64,000 nt of DNA from Boesenbergia rotunda (taxonomy: Eukaryota; Streptophyta; Magnoliopsida; Zingiberales; Zingiberaceae): assembly GCA_024364735.1 (NCBI GenBank), contig JAGFNQ010009513.1, positions 23,370-87,369 on the forward strand, given 5' to 3'. Each line of letters begins with the position of its first letter. Positions within the stretch are counted from its first letter, which is position 1. The notes under the pieces were generated by a model that saw only the letters and a program-made list of their open reading frames with translations, did no database searches and was not told the DNA's origin. Made by a program: the position numbers and the translations under genes. Shown one piece after another: positions 34,346 to 46,588 of this stretch.

Positions 34346-36570
34346 CATAAGTCATGGCATACCTACATAATTAGCATCTTAATTCATAAAACATGCATGG
34401 TCATGATACATAAGAAAACATGCCTAGATCCTTTCATACATGATACATTTCCTTAGGTTCATAGCACATGGTCCAAACATTTGTGAATCATCATAACAAA
34501 TGACCTAACATACAAGTCATGACACATAAGCTAGGGTTTTAGTTGGCATAAAATTCTTCCAACATACTTAAACATACACATCCATCATAGTACCCTATAA
34601 ACATGCATCCTTGTGATCTTAACCCAACCCAACCCCTAAATATCAAGGTTGGCCGAAAGTCCCATAGAAGGTAGCTCCATCATTCAATTAACATAAAAGG
34701 TTCCATGAGTAAAATATAACCCATTCATTTCATACTAAATCATAGAAAGCCCTTAAGCCCCATAATTCAAGCTAACCCTAATTTCCTTGGCCTAGAATTC
34801 CTTTTGGCCGAAACCCCAAGGACCTAGTTCGATGGGAAAAATTCATATAACACACAATCAATATCCATTAGATCATGGAGGAACATATAAACATGCTTGA
34901 AGGGTTAAATTTTAAATCTAACCATAGGACATGGAGGGTGGCCGAAACCCTCAAGGCTTTAGGGTGCCACAAACTTTCCCTAAGTCATAATCCATACTTT
35001 ACCTATCATAATAAAACATTAAGGAGCATGAATATGAGTCTACATCATCCCTAGGCCCCCTTTTAAGCCTTGGCCAAAACCCCTTAACAAGCCCTAGCCC
35101 TAGTTTTCTTCACATGTAATCCAAACAAATTCTTATATCATGAAATCAACTTGAAAATCCATTATACCACAGGTGAGGGGGTCTTACCTTCCTTGATCTC
35201 GGTTATAAACCTTGAATAGAGAAAGAAATTGAAAACATCTTTGACACTTGAACCCTCCTTGCCCTTGTAACCTTGTAAGAGAACCTAGATCTTCAAGAGG
35301 GAGTCTCCTTGTGGAGTTTTCCCAAGGAAAAACTCCTTGGTGGTCTCGGCAAGAAGGAGGAGGAAGAAGAAGAGATCTATTTATAATGCCCTTTTGTCTC
35401 TTCACAAGTGTCTTTTCATCTTCTTCACATGGTGTCTCTTCATATCCCCTACCTTTAAATAAAATCCACTTTATTCTCTACTAGCATTCCCTTGCTAGGT
35501 GAATTAGTTAGTACATGCATGGTGGTACCATAGATCCAAGGTTCAATCCTTGGTGCATGCTCTTTATTTTTACTTCATTTTATTTTTATTTTTCTTTTAA
35601 TTTCAAAAATTCCCCTAAGACTCACCCATAATTATGCTAATATTCCTAATTAAAACATATTTATATTTATATTAAATTCTACCTAAAATCCACTAATAAC
35701 CATGGTACTAGAAAAGCCTATATAAGGCCCATTAGTACTTAGCTTCTCAATTTAAATAGGGAAAAATCATGGATAACTAGGCTAAAGGTCGTACTAATAT
35801 TTCTAGCTTCCTCAAGACTATCTAGACATGATCAATATTTTTAAAGAAAATATTGAGAGAATTTTCCGGGTCGTTACAGCCCCCGTGCTCTCGGGCGCCC
35901 CGGATGCCCCAGGCACCCCGTGCTCAAGCCAACGAAGCAGATAGAGTCAAGCCAGCGAGAAGCCCGTGGATTGAGTCAACCCGGGCGCCCCCAACATCCC
36001 GGGCTCCCCCAAAGTCAACCCTCAGCCCTATTCGAGTGGGATAAGGGCTGACCGAGAGTTGCCCGGATCAGCTGACACGTGGGGGGCGCCCCCAACGTTC
36101 AGGGTGCCCCGGGAGGCTATAAAAAGCCCCTCGACCCCAAGGCTTCGAACAACAACTCATTCAATACTAATATGCTTTTCTACTCAAGCACTCTGCTCCG
36201 GAAACCTTTTATCTCGAGATTCTAGCGCAACGACAACCCTACGCACCGAAGAAAGATCTACAATGGGCGTCGGTAACAAAGAGCTAATTTTTTATTGTAC
36301 TATTACTGCACTACTACTGTAAATATTCTTGTAAGTATTTGCACGACTATAGTATTGCCCACAGTAAACGGTCAACGACCGTGGGCCTTGGAGTAGGAGC
36401 CGACCGTGAGCCTTGGAGTAGGAGCCGACCGCGACTCCGAACCAAGTAAAATCTTGGTGTTCTGTGTATTGTTTAGTTTTAATTTTTCCGCTGCGAATTC
36501 TCTCTTTTTTTAATCTGAAACGACTTACGATATTCACCCCCCCTCTATCATTTTCTCTCGATCCAAAAAG

Positions 36571-36582
36571 TGGTATCAGAGC
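36571..36582 (+). promoter_or_regulatory. Primer-binding site of element F
   Basis: TGGTATCAGAGC two bases beyond the LTR end, complementary to initiator tRNA-Met. Confidence 0.93.
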
Positions 36583-36780
36583 GGGGAATCTCAAATTTGG
36601 TGCAACAACCAGTTTGAGAATTTTTCAGATTTATCTTAGATTTTTTTTAATTTTTATCGTTAATTGAGACCGGTGCAACACCCCTCGATGATTACTTTTC
36701 TTTATCCTGCTCTACTAATCCAAGACCAAGTCTTGGGACAGAGTTTTCCTTTTTTTTCTCTTTTTCAGATAAAATCCTTA

Positions 36781-38405
36781 ATGGCCATGCAAGAAGGCTT
36801 CAGCACCGCAAGGTCACCGCTCTTCAGTGGGGAGGACTTTTCCTACTAGAAGAGCAGAATAGAGGTCCACCTGAAAACTCAGGTGGACATGTGAATAATC
36901 ATCCAGTCCAGACTGGAAATACCAAGGAATGCTGATGGAGTACAACAATCTTACACTGAATGGGACGCTGCACTCAAAAAGAAAATTGAAGCCGATGCCA
37001 AAACGACCCAAACACTCCAATGCGACCTAACAAAAGAGGAGTTGAACCGGGAGGGTCCATTCAACAACGGCAAAGAACTCTGGGGTAAGCTGATCGAACT
37101 ACATGAAGGAACCTCCAACACCCGAATCAGCAAGAGGGACCTTCTTCTGAACAAACTGTACACCATCAAGATGAACGAAGGTGAATCAGCAGCTCAGCTC
37201 CATGCCAAAATTTGGGAGCTGATGAACGGTCTACACACCATTGGTCACAAGGTAGAAAATTGTGACCTAATAAGGTATGCCCTTAACGCTTTCCCAAGAA
37301 ACACCTTGTGGGCATCTATGGTAGATGCTTACAAAGTTTATAGGTATCTTTCCAAGATCAAGTTAGATGAACTTTTTTCTGAACTCGAATTACATGAACA
37401 GACTAACTGCAATCTGGTCGAGAAAGGCATTGCTTTTGTTGCAGGTAAAGCTGGAAAAACATCCAAGAAGAAAACTCAACCTGCACCCGAGTCTGATTCA
37501 GACTCAGACTCAGAAGACGACGAAGGAGACCGACCTAAGCTGGTCCGACTGGCCCGAAACTACTACAAGGAATTGAAGAATCAATCCAACAGAAGGAAAG
37601 CCAACCGAAGAAAGGAAGAACCAGCTGAACCCTCAAATGACAAGAACAAACCAAACGTGACCTGCTACGAGTGCAAGAATAAGGGTCACTACAAGACGGA
37701 GTGTCCTAACCTAAAGGAGACGAAGAAGACTAGAAAGAAGAAAGCACTCCAAGCAACGTGGGACGAGTCCTCCTCCGAAGAAGAAGAAGAGGTCCCACAG
37801 TCGAACCTGCTCGCACTAACCGCCTCAGAAGAAATCGAAACAGAGTTAGAATCGGAGACGAACAATGGCAAACTTACATTCTCAGAGGACGACGAAATAA
37901 CTGTAAGTGGTTTTTTCAAAGAATCAATTAAATGAATTAATTTCCTATCTTTCTCAAGATTTGGCAAAAGCTAAACTCCGAGTTGAATCTCTCCAACAGG
38001 AAGTAAAACTCCTGAAAGATGGAGCTGACTCTAGATCCTTAACTGAGAAGGTTCAAGAAGGAACCTCTACTCAAGTTGAAAAACATGAGAAAGAGAACTC
38101 CTCCTTGAAAACTCAAGTTAAGGACCTTAGATCAGCCTTAGAATGATTCACTTCTGGTTCCAAGGGTCTTGACATGATTCTTAGAAAACAGAAGTCGGTT
38201 CTAAATCGATCCGGACTAGGCTATAGAACCAAATCTAGACAAAGATCCTACTATGCTGTACTGAACTAGTCCAGACCCAAAGTTCAGGCATGGGTACCCA
38301 AACTGTGCCTGAACAAACAAACTGGATCAAATCAGTATTGGATCCCCAAGGACAAGATTCACATCTTGCCTAACCATTATCGTGGCTTTAGTCCAGGGAG
38401 AGCCA
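36781..38405 (+). pseudogene. Sirevirus gag, element F
   Basis: ATG at 36781 (MAMQEGFSTARSPLFSGEDF) is followed by two early stops (36847, 36892) that fall where related gags have Trp or sense codons. From 37042 the frame is open to 37935: KELWGKLIELHEGTSNTR, NCDLIRYALNAFPRNTLWA, DAYKVYRYLSKIKLDELF, an acidic run, zinc knuckle CYECKNKGHYKTEC and QATWDESSSEEEEE. A second frame (37907-38146) continues with a Leu-rich coiled coil (LAKAKLRVESLQQEVKLL), a further common part of long Sirevirus gags, and then decays into WVPKL-like protease-linker sequence. It should form the particle and bind RNA. Confidence 0.87.
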
Positions 38406-39110
38406 AATTAAAAATAATATTTATTGTTAGATAAAGTTTAATTTTTGTTTGCAAACTGCATGATTGATTGTCAATTTAATTCCTACAATTTACCATGCTT
38501 AGACTTAGGAATAATTAGTTTAAGGACTAAACAACTTAACTGAAATTTGAACAACATAGTATTGGGTGGCGGTGAGATGATAGTACGTTAGGGAAGCCAA
38601 TTCTAATAAGGTCAAGTATACTCTACTTGGTCTCTTTAGACTAGTGAAACTAGCCGAAGCTACCGATCCAAGACCCAAACTAGTTAGACCAGAATTTTTC
38701 AAAGAGTAATTTTGAAAATGAAATTTCATTAACAGGCTTTGTCAAGGAAATGGTTGATGATCTAATAAGGCTACAGCCAAAGAAGGCCTAGTGCCTCGCC
38801 AAGACCTGGAAGCCAATTTTTGAAATTCAAATTCAAATTATTCTTTGTAAAATTCGAATCTAACACAAATTTTCAGTTACTTGTAGATTCAAACATTTTG
38901 AACTCAAAATCAATTGTTTTCAAAGTTAATTCATTTTTTAAAAATAAATCATAATTTTTTAAAATAATTCTATCTATCAAAACCTGTCTCACAAAACCCA
39001 TAAGGCAAACGTGATTGATAACCTTAGATTGGGTGAGACAGACTAGGCTGTAAAAATCCATTTAGGCTATTCCTGATTCTAATTGCATCCAAATCAACAA
39101 AACTCTTTAT
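38406..39110 (+). other. Non-coding gag-pol spacer shared with element G
   Basis: No ORF. 38570-38830 is closely the reverse complement of 16200-16460 in G, including a GGTGGCGGTGAGATGATAGT block and a GCCTAGTGCCTCGCCAAGAC block. This shows that G and F belong to one lineage. Confidence 0.75.
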
Positions 39111-40152
39111 GTGAAGGAACATAAAGATTTGGACCAATGGATGTTGGATAGCGGTTGCTCCAGACACATGACTGGAGATAAATTGAAATTCACCAAACTC
39201 AAGTTCAAGAACCTAGGCTCAGTGGCATTTGGCAACAATGTTACACTCAAGGTAATTGGGTCAGGTAATATTGAACTTAAATCTGACTCTGTTATTAAGA
39301 AAGTGCTTTTAGTTGAAAATTTTAATTTTAACCTGCTTAGCATAAGTCAGTTGTGTGATTCTGGGTATGTAGTTACCTTCAACAATTCTAACTGCCTGAT
39401 TAGAAACCTGCAAGACTCGGAAATCATGCTTAAGGGCACTAGAAAAAATAATATTTACACTATAAACCTACCCCTAGTACCTAAATGTATGTTAACTCAG
39501 TTAGAACAATCAAACATCTGGCATAGGAGATTAGGCCACACTAATCTGAGAATTATTTCAAAAATCACCTAACTTGGCCTAATTAAAGGTATCCCTAAAA
39601 TTAAAAATCATGAAAATTTAATATGTAAATCATGTAAACAAGGCAAACAAACCAGGTCTAATCACAAACTAATCCAATCTGATCAAACTCAAACCACACT
39701 TGAGCTCCTGCACCTTGACCTATTTGATTCACATGGAGCCTAGTCACTAAGCGAAAACCGGTACTGTTTAGTAATAGTTGATGATTACTCTAGGTTTACC
39801 TGGGTTAGGTTTATAAAGACCAGAGATGAAACCCTAAACCTATTTAATGAATTTTGTAAGTTAATTGAAAATCAAAACGATACTAAAATCAAAAGACATA
39901 GGAGTGACCACGGGGGCGAATTTGAAAATCAACTGTTCGAGGAATTCTGTAAGGTAAATGGGTACATACATGAATTTTCGTTCCCTAGAACCCCCCCAGC
40001 AAAATGGAATAGTCGAAAGGAGAAATAGAACTCTACAGGATACCGCTAGGGCTATGCTCAACGAATTCAACTTAATCAACCAGTATTGGGCAGAAGCAAT
40101 TAGTACGGCTTGCTACATTCAAAATAGAGTCCTGATTAACAAGCGACACAAC
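39111..40152 (+). pseudogene. Sirevirus protease and integrase, element F
   Basis: 39111-39572 encodes protease with the active site WMLDSGCSRHMTG and the pre-integrase motif IWHRRLGHTN, ending in a stop. The same frame beyond carries CKSCKQGKQ (zinc ligands), LLHLDLFD, VDDYSRFTWV and SDHGGEFE, the Asp residues of the integrase core. A run of seven C near 39990 shifts frame; 39958-40158 continues with QNGIVERRNRTLQDTARAML and stops at the inversion at 40153. It is broken by stops near 39572 and 39741. Confidence 0.87.
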
Positions 40153-40522
40153 AATTAAGGGTTCAATTAAGGGTTCAACATCTGGTTCAACTGACTCACT
40201 AGTTGGTTCAATGATTAGTTCATTTAAGGGTTCAATTAAGGGTTCAACAGTTTGTTCATTATCTTCTTGATTAGTGTTTGATAAAGTTTGATGTGGATTA
40301 TCAGGTTTTGAGTTAATTTTTTCATCAAATATTAAATTGGTTGTTTTTTCAATTTTCTTAGTTTGTTTGTTGTAAACCCAATAGGCTCTACTTGTGGTTG
40401 AATATCCAAGGAAGATGCCTAGGGTTGACTTAGACTAAAATTTTCCTAGATAGTCATTGGTGTTTAGGATATGGACTTTGCATCCAAAGACCCTTAGGTA
40501 GTGTAGATTTGGAAGTCTATGG
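40153..40522 (-). pseudogene. Inverted segment: integrase C-terminal region in a plus-strand element
   Basis: On the minus strand this piece reads LPNLHYLRVFGCKVHILNTN, then GIFLGYSTTSRAYWVYNK and an Asn/Glu-rich linker (VEPLIEPL repeats), the normal continuation of the integrase left off at 40152. On the plus strand it is non-coding. Plus-strand pol resumes at 40523. The RT domain that should follow is absent apart from its last residues. Confidence 0.85.
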
Positions 40523-41155
40523 TATCTTACAGCCAGCAGACCTGATATCCTTTTTGTTGTAGGAATGTGTGCTAGATATCAAACCTGTGCTAAGGAAACA
40601 CACTTAGCAGCCCAAAAAAGAATACTAAGATATGTAAAGGGCACCTTAAATGTAGGGATTTGGTATCCTAGGACCTCAACCTTTGACTTGTCAGGATACT
40701 CGGATTCTGACTACGCTGGTTGTAAATTAGATAGAAAGAGCACCAGTGGAAGCTACCAACTGTTAGGAAATAGTCTAGTAAGTTGGTGCAGCAGAAAATA
40801 ACACTGTGTAGCTCTATCCATAACTGAAGCTGAGTATGTTGCCTTAGGAGAATGTGTAGCACAACTTTTATGGATGATACACACTCTTAAGGACTTCCAG
40901 CTCAACTACACCCAAACTCAAGTCTTTATTGACAATATAAGCTCAATTAATCTAACTAAGAACCCAATCTAACATTCCAGAACTAAACACATAGAAGTTA
41001 AACACCACTTTGTAAGAGATCACGTAGCCAGGGGTGAGATAGTCCTTAAACATGTAGATTCTAAATCTGACTTAGCTGACATATTCACCAAACCCCTACC
41101 TGAATCTGAGTTCAGCTCACTAAGAAGGCAATTGGGATTATGGTTGGTAGAATAG
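40523..41155 (+). pseudogene. Sirevirus RT end and RNase H, element F
   Basis: Begins with the end of RT (YLTASRPDILFVVGMCARYQ) and runs into RNase H: GYSDSDYAGCKLDRKSTSG, ITEAEYVALGECVAQLLWM, DNISSINLTKNP, RTKHIEVKHHFVRDHV and ADIFTKPLPESEF. Two in-frame TAA codons (after WCSRK and after NPI) replace probable CAA. The palm motifs of RT, including YVDD, are missing. Confidence 0.87.
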
Positions 41156-42379
41156 GTTTACTCTACTTTTGATTTTTTTTTACTGCTTTATTTTCAGTTT
41201 CTAAAACAAGTGTAAAAAAAATTTTGCTTTACTTAATTTTCAAAATCAGCTTTTACTTAGTTTTAAAATTTTTAAAACTAATTTTTTCGACTTAGTTTTA
41301 TTTTCAAAAACTACCCCCTTCAAAACAAGGGCTTTTTCACAAATGGACTTAGCCTAAGCCCTAACCCTAGAAATGTATGCACTTATAGATCTAGAAGCCT
41401 GCATCTCACAAGCACCTTAGGGTACTTTTGATTGATAACCTAGAATGGGTTGAGATGCTTAGGTCTTTGCCTTAATTCAAGACGCTTTAAGTCAGTGCAT
41501 TTGTAGTAATTGGGGCACTAAATACAACAAAAATAGTAATCAAGTTAAGTATCAAGTTTAGAAAATCTAACTTGTACAGAACACTTAACTCGACAAACCC
41601 TAGCTAAAACTACTGTTTATAACAGTTAGTAAGTAGCTAATTGGGTTAGACAGGACCCTAAAAGAGATAATTGAAATTGGTTTGGTCTTGAATTGGTTCA
41701 GTACAGCACATTATGCAATTTATTTATTTTTTTCTGCTATATTGCTCTGTTTTTGATATATGGCAAAGGGAGAGAGATAGGAAAGGAGAGAAGCTTAAAA
41801 GTTTTTTTCAAAATTTGTTTTCAAAATTTCCTTTCTTCAAAAAGTACTAAATCTATTTTCAAAATTACTAAGATTCTCAAAACTTAAGTTGTTTTCAAAA
41901 AAAAATTGTGCTTAAACTTAAGCTGCTTTTCAAAACTTTTTTTTTGTACTTAAACTTAAGTTGCTTTCAAAATTTTTTGGTACTTAAACTTAAGCTGTGA
42001 TCAAAAATTTTTTAAGTACTTAAAACTTAAGCAGTTGTAAATCTTGCTAAGTACTTATCCTAAACTTAAGCTATGGTTCTAAAAACGTCAGAAGATGTTT
42101 CTTTTCTACTGATTTAAAATTTCTTAAAGTGTAAATCTTCAAAAAAAGTGCACAACCATTTTTTTGGAAATATGTCTCTAAAAGTTCTTTTTAAAATTGT
42201 TCTAAATGTTTGAAAAATTCCATCTTTAAGACTTAGAAATTTTTGTGAAAAACCCCACAAACTTTTGAAAACCCTAGGGGGAAATTCCTTCCAGGGGAGG
42301 AAACTAAAACTTTTATATCATCTGTTTTGATTAACTTAACTTTTTGAACCAGGTTGCCATAAATCAAAAAGAGGGAGAT
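41156..42379 (+). other. Element F non-coding 3' region with polypurine tract
   Basis: No supported gene. AT-rich, with several repeats of a TACTTAAACTTAAGCTGTTTTC type between 41880 and 42070. The main polypurine tract AAAAAGAGGGAGAT (42366-42379) abuts the 3' LTR; a weaker AGGGGGAAA lies at 42278. Confidence 0.7.
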
Positions 42380-43773
42380 TGTTGGTGCAGACAGCACCCA
42401 AGTCGAACATGTGTTTTGATAATGGCAAAAGGGTTCAAAAGTTAAGATATTATATTTATCTAACACGCTACTTGAGTGTGCAGATTGGAAGTCCTAGCGA
42501 AGGATTGCTAGGCACCAGGCGAAGGACTGCCTGGAGACGAAGGCCTAGCGAAGAACTGCTAGGCATGGGGCGAAGGACTGCCTGGAAACGAAGATCCAGC
42601 GAAGGGCTGCTGGGCACCTAGTGAAGGGCTGCTAGGAGTCGAAGACCTAGCGAAGGAATGCTAGGTACCAAGTGAAGGACTGCTTGGTACTGAAGACCTG
42701 GCAAAGGACAGCTAGGCACCTGGCGAAGGACTGCTGGGCAAAAGTCCAACCGGAGGAGCCGGTTGGCATCAAGTAAATTCTCCTGAGATGAGTAGGTGAG
42801 GGTGCGTTCCCCGTGGAGGGAACAGTAGGCATCGGTTCGACCTAGGGCTCCATTGTGGAGACCCAAAGTCAAAACCAAGATAGCTACGGCTGTAAGACTC
42901 ACTAATATATTTGCTCTATCTTGTTTGGTACTAACCCTGGATGCAGGACCAAAGGAACGAGTGTTTGTAGCTCAGAGAGTCTCAAATGAGTGAGGCAGCA
43001 GCTGGGTTAGGCGCCTGGAAGGACCCGGGCACCGTAAGTACAAGCCAAACATGAGTTCAGCAAAAGGAAGCTTCGGAAGCTCACTGGGCGGGGCACCCCC
43101 ATGCTCCCGGGCGGCCTTGTGCTCCCGGGTGCCCCGGATGACCCAGGCGCCCCGTGCTCAAGCCAACGAAGCGGATAGAGTCAAGCCAGCGAGAAGCCCG
43201 CGGATTGAGTCAACCCGGGTGCACCCAGCATCCTGGGCGCCCCCACAGTCAACCCGCAACCCTATTCGAGTGGGATAAGGGTTGACCGAGAGTTGCTCGA
43301 ATCGGCTAACACGTCGGGGGCGCCCCCAACGTTCAGGGCCCCCCAAGAAGGCTATAAAAAGCCCCTTGACCCCAAGGCTTCGAACAACAACTCATTCAAC
43401 GCCAATACACTCTTCTACTCAAGCGCTCTGCTCTGGAAACCTTTCATCTCGAGATTCTAGCGCAACGACGACCCTACGCACCGAAGAAAGATCTACAACG
43501 AGCGTCGATAACAACTAGCTAATTTTTTATTGTACTGTTACTGCACTACTACTGTAAATATTGTAAGTATTTGCACGACTATAGTATTCCCTGCAGTAAA
43601 CGGTCAACGACCGTGGGCCTTGGAGTAGGAGCCGACCGCGACTCCGAACCAAGTAAAATCTTGGTGTTCTGTGTATTGTTTAGTTTTAATTTTTCCGTTG
43701 CGAATTCTCTTTTTTTTTAATCCGAAATGACTTACAATATTCACCCCCCCTATCATTTTCTCTCGATCCAACA
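42380..43773 (+). mobile_element. Element F 3' LTR
   Basis: 1,394 bp, TGTTGGTGCAGACAGC to GATCCAACA, intact counterpart of the split 5' LTR. Hairpin array 42493-42766; TATAAAAAG 43353-43361; GC-rich palindromic blocks 43080-43340. Confidence 0.92.
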
Positions 43774-43778
43774 TAGGC

Positions 43779-45603
43779 ATGGCCCGTGGCCACCCTAGTT
43801 TTGAAGTGGCCGTAGGCAACATGAGCGCTCGTGCCACCGGGCACGCCCCGTGTCGGGCAATCGCTCCTTGGCTTATATATGTTGATCACACTTCTTAGAT
43901 TCGGGATCCTAACCTACGACCATCTAAGGGAGCTAAGGATGCTTCAAGGGTAATCTACAGCCGATCCAATGCTGCCTACACTTCAAGGGGAGATCGAGAG
44001 TAGCTAGAAGGAGGATTAATCGCATCGAGCATAAGTTTTTCTCTTCTTTCTCTATATTTTTGAACATGTATTTGAATTCCTATGATCTAAACATGTGTTT
44101 TGATTGTAACCCTATCTTTATGGGTAAACTTCTGATTCTAGGATTAGGGATTAACCCTTTGTAATGTAAACACTATTCTGAATGATCTAAGTGTATTTGA
44201 TCTTCCTATTTCTATGACATGATGAATTGTGATCCGGATCTATCATGTAAACACAATCTTGATGCCAAAAGCATGAGATTCGTATTCCATGAGGATTTAG
44301 GGTGGATCAGAAAGTAAAACTCAATCCTCTAACTCATAGAAAACTATGACACAAAGAGTCTGTTACGATAGTAGATTGATATGGCGCGAGGAACCCTAGG
44401 GTATCACATAGTAGGAGCGTGGTCATTTAAGGGTTGTGGGATCTCGTGACAGGGTAGGAGCGTGGTCATTTAAGGGTTGTGGGATCTCGTGACAGGGTCC
44501 CCTTAGGAAGCAATCTCTAATTTCCACCATTCCAAAAGTAGGCAATAATTGATATTGGTACGTCGGTGTACTTTCAAAAGTTCACATTGGATACATAAGA
44601 TAGTCTATCTACACAAACTAACATTGAGGATAGAAATTCAAATGTAGATCAAGTGTTTACTAACATACTGGTGAAATCAAAAATCTAGATTTGCTTTCGT
44701 TGATTAGATTCATTTGCTTTCTATTGCCTCTCTTCTGCCCTTTCTACTACTGTCTACTATGCTCTATTGTCTTTCTACTATATTCTTGATCTAGCCTTCT
44801 CTTTCTCTATTTCTCTTCATGCTTGTCTTTTGATTTTCTCATTTACAACACTCGAGACCATATGATTAATCTTAACAATTAAGTTTGGTTAGTAAGCTAG
44901 TACTTGATCACTAGTCCATAAGGATTCAATCTTTTATTAATTGAGCACTCGCAGTTTGCACACATCACTTCCCATAAGGGTTGGAAGCCCATTTCTTCTT
45001 TGTAAATCCGCCCACCACTTTCTCTTACCCGACTGTTTGGCAATCAAATATGCTAATTCAACTGCCCCTAGGGCGATACAAAATGAAGCAGTGTGTTGTG
45101 AGGTTGCAGACACCTTCACTGACATGCTTCAATTTGATGAAGCTAATTGAGGATGAGGGCCTTCTCTTCCGCTATCAACTGAGTTTGAATGCGATCAAGT
45201 CGTCTTAATCTCTCAGTAAGTTGATTATCTTATTTTTCTTCTATGATCATTGATTGATGACTTTTTTGATGCAATTAGCATCATGTTGAACGTCTCCCTC
45301 AATAAGCACATAAAGTGCAGTCGAGCCGTGCTTAAGGATTGGTGACTCAGAGGTCTTAGAGGACATTTTCTATGGAGCTAAGTGTTCAATCGATGTGCCT
45401 CTACCCCAACCTTCCATAAGTCATAGTTCCTAGGTAGAACACTCTAGATAAGCAAACGAGGCCGACTCCGACAAGGCCACATACCTCGAAGCCTGACTTG
45501 GCCTAGGAAATAAGCCCTCTAACAATCTATGAACCAACAGAGTGAGGAGCCTAAGGTTTAGCCTGTGTCCTCAAATCCCTTCACCACCATGGGAGGTCCT
45601 CTC
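43779..45603. mobile_element. Remnant of the older element that F entered
   Basis: 43779-43870 continues the hairpin array broken at 31996 and is followed by TATATAT (43874-43880), the array-then-TATA order seen in the other LTRs. The next 1.7 kb has no recognisable domain. It contains the 43-bp duplication at 44412 and pyrimidine-rich runs near 44730. 44937-45125 has a 62-codon minus ORF (ALGAVELAYLIAKQSGKRKW) that I do not recognise. Probably a decayed LTR. Confidence 0.4.
44412..44497. repeat. 43-bp perfect tandem duplication
   Basis: Two identical adjoining copies beginning TAGGAGCGTGGTCATTTAAG and ending CGTGACAGGG. Perfect identity in otherwise decayed sequence suggests recent slippage. 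Confidence 0.9.
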
Positions 45604-46588
45604 AGTTGGATCGAATGACCCAGCTAAAGGGGGGTAAATAGCTCATCACCCAATTCTTCTTCTTCCTATACGTGTTAGTTGCGCTAGCGGAAATGAAACA
45701 TAACAATGAATAACAATGCTAACACTTATCCTTTACGTGATTCGGAGATTGCTTACTTCTATTCCATGGCGTGTCCTTGAGGTGGATGAACCCTTAATCC
45801 TTCGGTAGATTAATTCCTAGCAATCTCCGACTAGAGCTCACTCCTTCTCGGTGGAGTGCAACCTCTCATAATGGTCTCTTCCCTTTACAAGAATGAGAGT
45901 TAGGGTTAGGAGGAAGAGATTTGGCATTGGAAGCTTTGTGCACTTGATCAAGATGGTTTTTCACAGAATCTCTAACCCTTCTTAAGCCTCAATGATTCCC
46001 CTTAAATAGAGAAGAGAATTGTTAACAAAATAGCTCTGTCCCGACACTAGTCGACTACTACCAAGCTCAGTCGACTGGTGCTCAGCCAACAACTAGCCAA
46101 ACAACTAGTTTTTCAAAGCATCAGTCGACTGGTTCCATCCCCAGTTGACTAATTATTATGTGAGTTTCACCCAACGCTGCCAGTCGACTGATTCTTCTGT
46201 CAGTCGACTACTCAGGTTACAAACTCACTCTCAACCTCTCTGGAGTCCATCCTTCGCATATGCCTGAAGTCCACTTCCCCTGCTTGCCCTTTGATGTTCA
46301 TTTCCTTTAGCTCTCATCCTCAAATGTATACAAGCTCGTGACTTGTCTCCATGCCATCCTTCGCGTATGCTTTTGAAGTCTACTTCCTCGACTCGACCTT
46401 TGAAGTCTTCTTCCTTTGGCTCTTGTTCCTCGGATGACTTCACTCCGATGTTCCTCATGTGTGGTTCCACCAAGTCCTGCATGACTCAAACACACATCAA
46501 ACTAATATGAAAACCTAACTTAATCATATTGACACACACATCAAAACCTATGATCGTACCAATCAAACTTAGGTTAATTGCACTAACA
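45604..46588 (-). mobile_element. Element D 3' LTR (family C/D)
   Basis: 985 bp; in element orientation it starts TGTTAGTGCAATTAACC and ends ATTCGATCCAACT (terminal base changed). CAGTCGACTG palindromes lie at 46040-46213. A polypurine tract AAAAAGGGGGAGAT abuts it on the right, which makes it the 3' LTR of a minus-strand element. Confidence 0.83.

Larger units (their letters stand above)
32705..35878 (-). mobile_element. Element H: solo LTR, probably Ty3/gypsy type
   Basis: 3,174 bp with TGTAACG…CGTTACA ends and target-site duplication GCCCC (32700-32704, 35879-35883) in the F 5' LTR; the undisrupted sequence is seen in the F 3' LTR. No PBS or coding domain is present. Minus orientation is inferred from a TATAAATAGA box (35376-35385) and from the start TGTAACGACCCGG, which is like LTR starts of large plant Ty3 chromoviruses. 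It holds two tandem arrays. Confidence 0.8.
31997..36568 (+). mobile_element. Element F 5' LTR (split by H)
   Basis: Begins TGTTGTGCAAACAACACCC and ends at ATCCAAAA, where the 3' LTR has ATCCAACA. It holds the hairpin array 32109-32353, GC-rich palindromic blocks (GGGCGCCC) on both sides of H, and TATAAAAAG at 36118-36126. Transcription would start just below that box. Confidence 0.9.
31997..43773 (+). mobile_element. Element F: near-complete Sirevirus with both LTRs
   Basis: Flanked by TAGGC (31992-31996, 43774-43778). 5' LTR 31997-36568 (1,393 bp without the H insertion), PBS 36571, gag, protease, integrase, RNase H, polypurine tract and 3' LTR 42380-43773 (1,394 bp). Nearly all of RT is missing and the integrase C-terminal region is inverted, so it cannot have moved by its own enzymes since. 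Confidence 0.92.
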
